The position numbers and the translations under genes were made by a program. The notes below the pieces were generated by a model. That model searched no databases. It saw only the letters and a program-made list of their open reading frames with translations, and was not told the origin of the DNA. Positions 12,841-22,960 of a DNA stretch of 64,000 nt are shown piece after piece. The DNA is from Mangifera indica (lineage: Eukaryota > Streptophyta > Magnoliopsida > Sapindales > Anacardiaceae): contig NC_058154.1 in NCBI RefSeq assembly GCF_011075055.1, positions 8,749,620-8,813,619 of the forward strand, given 5' to 3'. Position 1 is the stretch's first letter, and each line of letters opens with the position of its first letter.

Positions 12841-14200
12841 ATAAATGAGATAATGGAAGACTTTGTGATATTCAATGTCCCAGTTTTCTATCTTTCTTCA
12901 GGCAAGAGAGGATAATCTCTTATCGCGTGCAACTAATCATTCAGCCTTGAAGTTAGTACAAGAACAAAATAAGAATCAAGAAACTAACCAGGTGTTTCCA
13001 ATCTTGATTCTTGAAGATAACTCAGCCTTGAAGTTAGTACAAGAAGCCACGTTGTCTATGAACCATCAGAAAAGAGGGGAATTCGGTTCAGGATTATATA
13101 TTTTCTCAAGTGAGAATGATTACAAAGATGGGAATTGAATGGAACTTGGAAGGGCAAAGAATTTTTCCTTTTTCATTCATCTTTTGTTGCTTTCAAGTTA
13201 AGTATCTATGTATGCTTTACTTTCGTTTTGTGCCTCCTTACCTGATGCTCACTCATCCATTTGCCTCAACCATGCAAATTCTAACAAACAATTAAAGCAA
13301 TTCTTATGTAAAAGACATTCTGATAAGCTCCATACCTACAAGAGAATTATTTTCAGTTCTAACAAGCTCTATACTATCAATTTTGAAGTCTTAATTGCCT
13401 CAACAATATATATTTGAAATCTTTCAGCAACTAAAGCAACTATCTCTAATTGCAAAAAGATAAGAGAATCTGGGGGGCATCAACAGTCGGAAGCTCTCTA
13501 TCTGTTGTGTCTGGATAAATGAATTTATTTATTTAAAAAAAAACAAATAAAGCAGGAGCCTAACCTGTTACAAAAGTAAAAGAACATAACAACGTCTACC
13601 ACTAAGAAAACTCAGTACATCTACAGACACATTCTTAACTAAAAGACATGATTTCATGACACCCACAACCAGGCCATGATTATATGCTTGATGCCTGTTG
13701 ATGTTGATTCGAATATATGATCTGCATCATTTGAAGTGTTACTGGTCAGATCACACTAGAAGACTTCGGCAAAACAAGAACTGTGCAAGAAACTAGGAAC
13801 CAATATCTGGAGAAAATGGATCCAGGCAAAGTACTATCCCATAACTAGATCTTCCACCAATAAACAAGTGTACAAATGCATTAGATGTATCACAATTACA
13901 AGTTGAAGAACTCAGCAAGATGCAGAAGAAATGATATGTGTAAACTGTTCACCAACTTGAGCAGAATTTAAATCTCTTGTGATGGTGGCCTTTATTACAT
14001 TACAGTGAACAAGTTAGAACATAAATGCTCAGTAGTAATGAACTAAAGGATTAAAGTATAAATCTGAGCAAAGAACATGTATATGTAGCCTCATAGCCAG
14101 CTAGCATTCAAAGGAGAAAACAAGCCCACTCCATCATCAAAAAATAATAATTAATGCTTAATTAACTACAGACTTTTCAAAATTCTCACTTAAAAAAAAC
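12841..14200. other. NLR-flank duplication block (copy 1)
   Basis: A short piece at about 12,885-12,920 (CTATCTTTCTTCAGGCAAGA) matches sequence upstream of both CNL copies (22,547; 37,120) and a third remnant at 27,088. The interval 13,420-13,560 matches 29,600-29,770 almost base for base. The interval 13,760-13,935 matches 30,880-31,085, with another partial copy at 40,670-40,760. No convincing gene is present; the open frames at 12,875-13,417 are short and unrecognised. Confidence 0.6.
12941..13045 (+). repeat. 24-bp direct repeat, two copies 81 bp apart
   Basis: The same 24 bases, beginning TCAGCCTTGAAGTTAGTACA, occur at 12,941-12,964 and 13,022-13,045. The 81-bp offset keeps frame, so both copies read SALKLVQE in the small open frame starting at 12,875. 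Confidence 0.9.
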
Positions 14201-14731
14201 TTACAAGGCCGTTCTTATAGCTCTTAGAGTGCTACAAATACACCAAACCAAACAATTGAACCAAATCATTCAAAAATAACGTTTGACTCTGGTTGGGTTC
14301 TATTTGGTTTGAATAATTTGAAAAACGGTTAAGGTCTATAATCTAGTTTAGGTGTAAATAAAATAAGCTCATCCAAACCAACCCGACTTGGTTTCAAAAG
14401 TAAAGATTCGATTTGTTTTTTAAACCAAATAAAACTTGAGTTAGCAACAGTACAGTTTAATTCAACTCAAATTTGGTTGAAATTCATAACTCAAATTGAA
14501 AATATAATTGTTCTTTTTAAAGGATATGTTAAAAATTTTTAAAACACTCCCAAACTTTAAAAATTAGAATTGCTGTAAAACTAGTAGTTTTTTTTTTTTT
14601 TAAAGGCTATGAATTATTGAATTTCCTCGAATTATATTTAATTTACAAATTATTGACTTTTTGCCTAAGTTTACTCTATAAACAATGTTATTTTACTATC
14701 GATTTAACCCCCTCTCTTCCCTCTTCATCTT
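14201..14731. other. AT-rich spacer, possible decayed MITE
   Basis: Contains scattered AACCAAA/TTTGGTT words in both orientations (14,240-14,480), suggesting an old TIR element, but no termini or target duplication could be fixed. No gene seen. Confidence 0.3.
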
Positions 14732-14846
14732 TCAGACTTTTACCACACACTGTCTCGCTTTCTCTGTGCTAGGGTTTTGAATTTCGATTACTTTTCTGTC
14801 ATAGTTGAAATATGATTGGCAGAAATGTTTAGTATTGAAATATCTA

Positions 14847-15098
14847 TCAGAGTATATGGGTGAAAATGCTTGAATCAAATGTGGAGGACTTCGTTGTAAC
14901 TTTGCAGGATTCAATTAAGGTGCTGTTTTCTGAGTCTGTGGAAAGATTTATACCTCTGGAGTCAAGAGAAGTTGCAGTCATATTGGCAGCAGAACCAAAG
15001 GCCTCGGCCAAGCATGCTGGAATTGAAAAGTCTCCCTCGCCCACCAGTAATATTTGGTGGGCACTGCTATAATGCTTTATTTTTTTTCTCTTCTTCAC
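14847..15098 (-). pseudogene. BMT5-like (DUF2431) methyltransferase domain, 5' fragment
   Basis: An 83-codon frame starts MKKRKKIKHYSS and continues with ILLVGEGDFS and an AFGSA...TATSLDS stretch (roughly residues 7-47). This is the start of the BMT5-like/DUF2431 Rossmann methyltransferase domain, whose yeast member methylates uridine N3 in 25S rRNA. GEGDFS is the SAM-binding glycine motif. After residue 47 the family sequence (expected to go on to a FDR...NFPH motif) is lost and the frame stops, so this is a broken 5' end rather than a working gene. A similar family member neighbours the SufE gene in Arabidopsis (recalled, not checked), and a SufE relic lies in this window at 31,229-31,817. 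Confidence 0.65.
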
Positions 15099-15486
15099 TG
15101 ACTACATGAGACCCTTCCATAGTTTGCATACTTTTCCGCAAGCTTGATTGAAGAAGAAAATTATGTAAGATATTTATATACACCACAGAACTCTTGGTTA
15201 GATTCATTACCTGAGACAGGTCTCTTAGTTTTCTTAGCTCCCTTAAATTCACTTATCTGGGGAAACACAAATGAATTGTAGAAGAAAATGAAAGGATAAT
15301 TCATGCAGGGATCATTAATTATAATAAATTCGAATGCACTTTCTGATTTAATGTCACTCAAATGAAAGGATAAGCCATGCATAGTGTTTCCAAGTTTTAT
15401 TTGTTCTGTTTTGGTTTTGCTTTATCAGTCTTTCTATTCAGATTTGCTGACACCGTTCTATATTTTGAATGCTCTTTTGTTCCTAA
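15099..15486. other. Intergenic, upstream side of the BMT5-like fragment
   Basis: No gene or repeat recognised. The open frames here lack similarity that I can identify. Confidence 0.4.
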
Positions 15487-15495
15487 TTTTTATAA

Positions 15496-16346
15496 GGCCA
15501 AAGGACTATTTCCCACCGAAGGTATGTTGTTTTCCAAAGTTTTCCTCCGTTAACTTTAAAAATCTCATTTATCCATCTATGAGTTATTTAAATTAACAGT
15601 TTAAAGGGCAAAATCATTATTTTATTTATAATATTAAAAATAAATAAAAATTTTATCCCTTTTTCTCTCCCTAACCCCTAAAAACTAACTATTTTCACCT
15701 AGGCCAAGTTTTAAAAAATAGCATTCCTCCCCCCCAGGGTTTAGTTTTCAATCCCCAACGCTAAATCCAACTCCACTGACGATGAAGCTTTCCAGAGGCA
15801 TCAACATGCTCCGATTGTCTCTCTTCCCTCCTCTAGAACGTCGGTCGACTGAGATCTGGGCTAGAAAATTGAAGAGCTTCATCGGGAGATGAAGCTCTTC
15901 ATCTTCCCAAAAGTGTTCTTTTGGGAAGACGATCGTCCTCTAGATGAAAATAAGGTCGTTGTCTTCGTCTGGGAAGACAGAGAGCTTCGTCGGACGAAGC
16001 TCTTCAACTTTTCAGTCCCAAATCTCAGCCAACCAACGTTCTAGAGGAGGGAAGAGAGACTGTCGGAGCATGGTGATGCCTCTGGAAAGCTTCATTGTGG
16101 GCTATGACATCTGATTTGGTGTCGGGGATTGAAAACTTAACCTTAGGGGGGAATACTATTTTTTAAAACTTAACCTAGGGAGAAATGGTTAGTTTTTAGG
16201 GGTTAGGGGGGAAAATGAGATAAAATTTTAAGGGGTTAGGGTTTTTTTAATTTTAATCATTCATAGATGGGTAAATGAGATTTTCAAAATTAATTGGAGG
16301 AAACTTGGGAAATCAACATACCTTGGTGGGAAATAGTCCTTTGGCC
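15496..16346. mobile_element. Foldback MULE-type MITE, copy B (complete, 851 bp)
   Basis: The left end reads GGCCAAAGGACTATTTCCCA and the right end is its inverse complement. The element is flanked by a perfect 9-bp direct repeat, TTTTTATAA, at 15,487-15,495 and 16,347-16,355. A 9-bp target duplication is the hallmark of Mutator-like elements. The two halves are inverted copies over about 400 bp each: GATGAAGCTTTCCAGAGGCA near 15,781 pairs with its complement near 16,078, and GAAGAGCTTCATCGGGAGAT near 15,873 has partners further right. A transcript would fold into one long hairpin. It encodes no protein and is the reference copy for the family (also at 1, 16,376, 27,501, 29,971, about 38,755, 39,663 and 58,741). 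Confidence 0.9.
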
Positions 16347-16375
16347 TTTTTATAACTGCATTGTTTTTAAATTTA

Positions 16376-16712
16376 GGCAAGATGACTTATTCCCACCCAA
16401 ACTATCTTGTTTTTCTAAGTTCTCATCCCTTAATTTTGAAAATGTCAAATACCCATCTATGAATAGTTAAAGTTAACGGAACCTAACCCTTTAAAATTCA
16501 ATCTCCTTTTCCCCCCCTAAACTCTAAAAACTAAAAGGTTTTTCCCTAAACCAAGTTTTAAAAAATAATATTTTTCCCTAGGGTTTATTTTTTAATATTT
16601 GGCACCATCGCCAACGACAAAGAGTCCCCAACGTATCACTATGCTCTAGCAATCTCTCTCCCCTCCTTCGGAACTGTGACCTATGAAGATCTCGTTTTCG
16701 TCTGAGAAGACG
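16376..16712. mobile_element. Foldback MITE, copy C (left half only)
   Basis: Starts GGCAAGATGACTTATTCCCA and follows the left arm of copy B (the CTAAACTCTAAAAACTAA and CCAAGTTTTAAAAAATAATA stretches). It is lost after about 16,712. It lies only 20 bp from the right target duplication of copy B. Confidence 0.65.
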
Positions 16713-19376
16713 AAAAGCATGAGTGATGGATGGATGAGATTAAATTTAATACCAATTTTGGACCTAGTAGTCAAAGATATGCATGATTGATGGATGAGCT
16801 TCTGCATTGTCAAGTAGTGCAGATTCACAGGCTGTTAATTCTGTTACCGACGGAGATTAGTTGAGGTGCCTTCAAAAGTTTATTAATTTCTGAAAAAAAA
16901 AAAAAAACTAAATTCATTACATTTTATTAATTAGGGTTTCCATTATATAGTGAAACCTAAAATGTAATTTTACCGCAATCCAAATACTTCAGTTTCATCT
17001 AAGGGAGCAGACATTTCAAGGATGGAACTCTCCTTTCACACTTTCTTGCTCGCATTTTGTATAGAACGAACTCATTCACTTTCCTATTCTTCTTGTCATA
17101 AATTGTCACGTATAGAACAACTACAACGATTTCGGAACTGACAACGACTAAATCTCTAGAACAATAACAACCCTGTTATGTTGTTTTGCTGCCTAGAACA
17201 TCTGTTCACCTATGATGAAACAACTGTTCCATCCATCATAGAACTTTAAGTGAACTTTTCCTCAAATACCAGCCACATTTTAACAAATTGTGGGCCCAGC
17301 AGTCAAAGCTATGCATGAGTGATGAATAAGCTTTTAGCATTTTCAAGTCGAGCAGATTCATATGTTTCAAAACATTGGCTCGACTCTGCTACTCTCATTC
17401 ATTTGAGGCAAACATTACCGTGCACATCCTATCTGAGAAATCATAGGCAGTCACTGAGCCATCACTGGTTAGGTAGTTGAAATGTAATCGAATTCAAGTC
17501 AGTCTCATGAGTTATCCATAGCGTAATCTGTGTATTCTCAATGAGACATTCCAAATTTACACATTTAAGAAAAGCAAGAATCATCAAATGAAAATCTGGA
17601 GACCATTCTATTAACAAAAGGAAAAACGCTTCAAAACTCCAAAGCAATGCAATTCGATGCAAACAGGGTAAAACAGAGGACTTCTTTGCTCTCTCAAAGG
17701 CCTTTTCTTTTCCTTGCCTTTCAGGTTTTAACAAAGTTGTCTATTAACAAAGCTTAACTCTAACAGTAGCACCCATAATATTTAAATTTCTTCAATAAAT
17801 ATGCCCAACAAATACTAATTCATTAAAAAAAAAAAATCAATATTTTACCACTTGAGTCCCTACTGCATTAAAAAAAATAAATACTTCAGGCAGGGATTAA
17901 ATGACCTCCCTATTGCACACAAAGTTTATGAAATTATCAAATAAGTCATGAAATACAGTTCAAATACACACTGCTTCCTTTATTTTTAACACAAAGATCA
18001 CATAGGAAGCAATTAATATCTGTAGGCAGTGCCAACAGTAAGCTTAACACAAGCAGTTCAAATAGTAGATATTACACACTGATCACACAAAAATAAATAG
18101 CCAAATACATATATTTGTTTTCAATGGAGAAGATGATTCACTGCTACATTCTCAGCCTGATGAAATTTCCACCTGTTTTTTGGCAACAGAATAAATACAA
18201 TACTCAGTTAAAATTATTTCCCTTGTCTAGAGAATGTACAAAAATACTTTGGAAGTTCTATATTACAGTTTTCACTCTTCAACATAAAAAAAAAGATAAA
18301 AAAATTCATATTTTATCGTTTTAACATGAGATCAAATTTATTGAAAACCTTCATGTCTAAAAAATAATTGAAATTTTGGGTTTTATAAAAATTATAAAAA
18401 TAAAAAACTCTTTCCCTTGCCTAGAAAATTTACAAAAATACTTTGAAAGAGTTTGATATGGCTATGTATCATCTCATCTATCACCTATTATTTTAATACT
18501 AGAAGAATTATTTTATAATGTCTAGTTTAATTTTGTCAAAATATTTTAGAATATTTTGATTCATTGTCTGTGGTCTGTGAGTATCTATTCTAGACTCCAA
18601 AATTTTTAAGTTTGGTCCAACTTTAATGTTTGTTGTTTGCATACACTTGATTATCCAGTTGGGTTACCAGAAGCTCAGGTGCATATAGTATGGAATTCAA
18701 AGTGACAATACATGAAAAGAGTCATATGATGAATGTTACATAAATTATGTGTATGAAACTCTGAATTGACCGGCACACTCACACTAGAGGAAATCAATGG
18801 TAATTAGCAATCGATTAAAGACACACAGAATTTACATGGTTCACAATCAAATAATTGAGTCCACAATCATATAGTTGAAATTACATACTGACAATATTAA
18901 ACAAGACTTGTTTATTTAAGGAAAAGATGAGTCAAAGGTTCATCATCTGTTCATGGTAAATAAAAGACAAATAGTCATCAGAAAAGATTGTATATTTCAT
19001 TGATAAGTAATCCTAGACTAGGAATTTTTAAAAACATTTACATGCTGTCACATATATTAAATTCAACATGGAGGATTCTCTTCTTTATGATTTTTAGAAT
19101 TTATTTTTATAGTATTTATAGGAGGAATTAAACTATGAAATTTGGATTGCATAACCTAAACAAAGAAAGGATTCTTTATAAAAAATTTGTAGATTTCATG
19201 TAGAGTTTCAGATAACTTTTAAAACTTGGATTAAATTTGAAAAATTTTATGTTCAATATTTTCATAGGTACAATTAAAAAAAAAAAAGCATAGCAAATAA
19301 TCACATCTCATCTGTCAATTAATAAATTAATACTAGAGAAAAAATTTATTTAAGTTTACGAGACTGACCTGTTGAT
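16713..19376. other. Region downstream of the CNL pseudogene; duplicated at 32,330-33,968
   Basis: From about 17,450 to 19,376 this is homologous to 32,330-33,968, so the duplication unit extends nearly 2 kb past the CNL stop codon. The part at 17,551-18,200 is strikingly similar in both copies (about 94-97% by eye), while 18,300-19,376 is more diverged. A CAGTCAAAG..ATGCATGA segment near 16,770 recurs near 17,300, a local duplication. No confident gene. Confidence 0.65.
17462..17734 (-). other. Conserved open frame downstream of the CNL pseudogene, coding status doubtful
   Basis: A 90-codon frame whose middle part (SFEAF.LLLIEWSPDFHLMI and on) is also open at 32,350-32,541. In the second copy a CGA-to-TGA change puts a stop just upstream and the C-terminal ends differ, so a shared protein is unlikely. 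On the plus strand the segment contains a strong 3' splice-acceptor-like tract (TTTTCCTTGCCTTTCAG, near 17,708-17,724). It may be a UTR or exon of an unrecognised transcript. Confidence 0.25.
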
Positions 19377-22202
19377 TTAGTAATACTTGTAATTAATATC
19401 TTTAAGAAGTTGCTCAAAATCTTCAGCTGAAAGAGAAGACAAAAATGTAATCTTGAAAAAATTATATCTCCTGGGTGTTTCGTTATAAGAGGCACGTATT
19501 TCCGAAATGTGATTAGTGAGCTTCTCCCAGTTGTCATCTTTTATCATGCAATAAACTGTCTTCAACATCATATCAAATAAAAGTGTCTTTAGGTTTCTGA
19601 GATGCTCAATTCCAGTTGGAATGTCCTTCAACAATGGGCATGATCCAATCTGAAGCTCTGTAAGACTAGGCATTGCACCTTTCTCTATCACCATCCGTTT
19701 CAGTTCTATGAATTCATAGAGACACAACACTTGGAGCTTTGGGAACCAGCCTTCTTTGAAATGCAATTCTTCATCATAGTCTCTCACAGTGAGAATAAAC
19801 ACCAACAAATTAGGCAGAGCTTGAAGGTCTCTCATCAAATCATTGGTTGATCCAACCAAAATCAATTCTAATCTGATTAGATTTTGAAGTTCAGAAATCC
19901 AAATTGGTAGCTTCTTGATATACATACCCAAGTCCAACCGCTCAAGACATTGAGGAGGAGAAGCCACCGATTCTAAATCAACAATCTCTTTTCCACTTGT
20001 CAACAATCTCACACTCAACCGTTCAAAGTTTTCCATATTCTCAACGATAGCAAACAAATCCCATACATCTCTATATACAAGATTAACCCTCAACTTTCTC
20101 AACTGTGTCAGCATCTTGAGCTCCTTAAGTGCTTCAGAATGTATATGCACTTTAAGTAGGCTTTGTAACTCTGTTAAAGCCCCAAAGCCTTTTGGTATTT
20201 TCACTAAATTATGGCAAGGTCCTTCATCGTTAATCTGTTGAAATATTAGACTTTGCAATTGTTTTAGATTCTTGATCTCAATTGAAAACTCCAACATGGG
20301 TGTCCATTTCAAATTCAGAGTCTCCAAGTTGATAAGCATGTTTATGGACTTGGGAAGTTCTTTCACTTTAGTATTTTTCAAACTTAAATAGTGCAAATGA
20401 AAAAGTTTTCCCACCCCATTAGGAAGAGAATCTACAGGGGCATTTTCAAAATCAAGTACCTTTATAAGCTTGAAAGTAGTAACAAGTGTAGTCATGAAAG
20501 ACTTGGGCAATTTGCCTACATCGAAAAGAAAAACGGAACGAATTTTTGAATTTTTTATGCTCTCTAGAACTTCATCAATGCGTTCTTGTATTGAAATACG
20601 CCAAGTTTTACAAAAGTGATTCAAGTCTCTTTCATTTGAGAAAAGACAAAAATAGCATTCCTCCCTCTTTCTGTGAATGATCTCATACATCATATCATGA
20701 ACTCTACAAAATCTAACTCGTCCAGACTCTGTTCTCTCTAAAACTTGAACCAAGTTTCTATCAATAAGCTCCTCCAAGTATTCTTCTACAAAATGCTTAG
20801 ATTGAAGGTGGTTGTTGCTTTGGACAAAGCCTTCAGCCTTCCAAAGGCAAATTAATCTTCCAAATTTAACTTCATAGCCTTCTGGAAACACACCAAAGTA
20901 TAAAAAACATGGCTTGAGATGGTGAGGGAGATTTTAATAACCTTCAAGCAAAACTTCATTGTAATCTTTAAGACGGGAATCACTACTTAGTTTTGACCCT
21001 AAATTATCAAGTATATTTCTCTATTCCAAAACAATCTTGTTCTTTCTTGAGAGAAGCCCAGCTACCGCAACAATTGCAAGAGGTAAACCTCCACATTTTG
21101 CAATGATTTGTTCAAATAACTACTTCAAGTTTGGAGGACAACTATTAGAGACAAATGCCTTTTTACAAAAAAGTTCCCATGCATTCTTTGAAGACAAGGT
21201 TTCAAGCATGTGAATATGAACCATTGAGAATGGTACAAATTCAGCCACTGCTTTATTTCGTGTTGTTAGCACTACTCTACTATTTTGGTTGTTCCCAAGT
21301 AAGGCATGCTCTACATCTTTCCAAAATTCAATTTTCCACACGTCCTCGAACACAATCATGTAACACTTGTCCTTTAAGTGTTCCCTCAACATCATGATCA
21401 AATCCCTCTTTTCCATTGTATCTACCTCCAATAGAGCTGACCCCATTTTACGATGAAGTTCTTTTACAATTATCCTTAGTAAATTTTTCTTTAACTACTC
21501 TTTCCCAACTGTGATCCAAGCTTGACAATCAAAATGCTTCTTCATTGCATCATCGTTATAAATTTTCCTGACAAGAGTGGTCTTGCCAAGACCTCCTTCA
21601 CCCACGATCGCAATCACTAGCTGAATATTGGATGTTTTGTTAACTAACAAATTAATCAATTCTTCTTTAGTAGATCCAATACTCACAACCTCAGCGTCTT
21701 CAATGAAAAAAGAACCAACTCTAGAGTCATGAGGGATAACATTTCTCCCTCCATTGCTTGAACCTTGATCGATGTACCTGAAGTTGTAGAATTCTCCCCT
21801 ATGTTTTCTTTCGGAAAGTGATAATTTGATATCTTCTATCTCAGTGGCAATTCCATGATGGAGTTTCAACATCTTTACGAAGTAGCAGGCCTTATGAATG
21901 TGACCAATGAGACACCTGCCTTGAGGAATTCTTGCTGCCTTCATTTTGTACTCATCAATGGCATCTTCAATTCGGAAAGCTTGTTCCCTCAATTGTTTCA
22001 CCCAAGTTTTGACACCTTCATTTCTCCCTGCTCCTCCTTCTTGTGCAGCTCTTTTATCAGCATCCTTGAGTAAAGATCTGATGCTCTCCAGTTCAAGTTT
22101 GATGTCTTCAACTCCTTGTTTCACACGTCCCCGTAGGTTGATTTCTTGGACAAGCAAGGGACTCAACATCTGTATTACAGAGACCACTGCACCCTCTGCC
22201 AT
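19377..22202 (-). pseudogene. CNL immune receptor (RPM1-like), nonsense-only pseudogene
   Basis: One uninterrupted 942-codon frame aligned along its length with the intact CNL at 33,969-36,776 (LRR part roughly 70-75% identical by eye). It is broken by four in-frame stops and no frameshift: codon 236 (21,495-21,497), 361 (21,120-21,122), 394 (21,021-21,023) and 423 (20,934-20,936). They replace Tyr, Glu, Trp and Tyr of the intact copy. Domains: Rx-type coiled coil with an IEDAIDEY form of the EDVID motif; P-loop VGEGGLGKTT; kinase-2 MIVFEDVW (first Asp changed to Glu); RNBS-B VVLTTRNK; GGLPLA; RNBS-D YFGVFPEGYE; VHD in place of MHD; then LRRs to the natural stop. A truncated CC-P-loop protein of 235 residues could still be made. 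Full restoration of function is not possible without several changes. Confidence 0.95.
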
Positions 22203-22960
22203 ATCTCACCTTTCCCTTGTTACTCACTGCATTGATAACAAATCAACATATCTAAATCAATTAATTATTGGTTACTTTTCATTTATCTAATTGGCAAATA
22301 AAAAAGAGTGGAATTAAATGTTCAAATCATCATCCGTTTGCACTTGCCATTTTAGCCCATCTGAAAAAATCCTAGCATAAATTTTACTATTGTATACACG
22401 CATGAATAAATTAATATAAAAATTTCTTTGTAGAAGTTTTGGAGTAAAAATAAGTTCATCTTTATTCTAAAGAAATGATTGATAAATGGAAAGAAACCAA
22501 CTCAATACTTACACTTAACCAAATTTTGAAAGGATCCCCGCCGTGTCTATCTTTCTCCAGGCAAAAGTGGATAATCTTTTATTGCTTTGTGATATTATTA
22601 TAACTGATAAGCACACCAAGCCCACCACAAACTCCTTTCTGCCTTCGTACATAAAATTAAAATGTATTAGCAAGTTGAAGAGCCAGAGGGAAATAGTGAT
22701 GGTGATTGAGGTGTTTCAAGTGATCAGAGACAGGGGATTAAAGAGATTAAAGCAGTATAAATTAATGTTTTATTTTTATTTCTTTTGTATAATAAACTCG
22801 GATAAAAGTTTTGTCATTGACCTCGATAGAAGCAGTTCTTTTAATTTTATATATTGATCTTATCACATGATGCAGTTGTTAAGTGCGGATCATCTTTGAA
22901 ATTGCTTTAATTTACTTTAATAATTATCTTGTTGGCATGCTGAAGACTCTCCCTGAGTAA
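22203..22960. other. 5' flank of the CNL pseudogene
   Basis: The first about 360 bp match 36,777-37,130 upstream of the intact CNL, including TCACTGCATTGATAACAAAT next to the start codon and CTATCTTTCTCCAGGCAAAA near 22,546. The rest is AT-rich without recognised genes. Confidence 0.6.

Noticed and set aside
19377..22202. Programmed stop-codon readthrough of the CNL pseudogene
   Set aside because: Four stops in one half with no shared context; the intact paralogue has sense codons at all four sites. Loss of function is simpler.
21155..22290. Plus-strand open frames over the CNL pseudogene (also 34,204-36,876 over the intact CNL)
   Set aside because: Antisense shadows of receptor coding sequence; they recur only because the receptor sequence is shared.
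22543..22857. 104-codon plus-strand frame upstream of the CNL pseudogene
   Set aside because: Low-complexity, rich in Phe/Tyr/Ile, not open in the homologous flank at 37,130 and not similar to known proteins.
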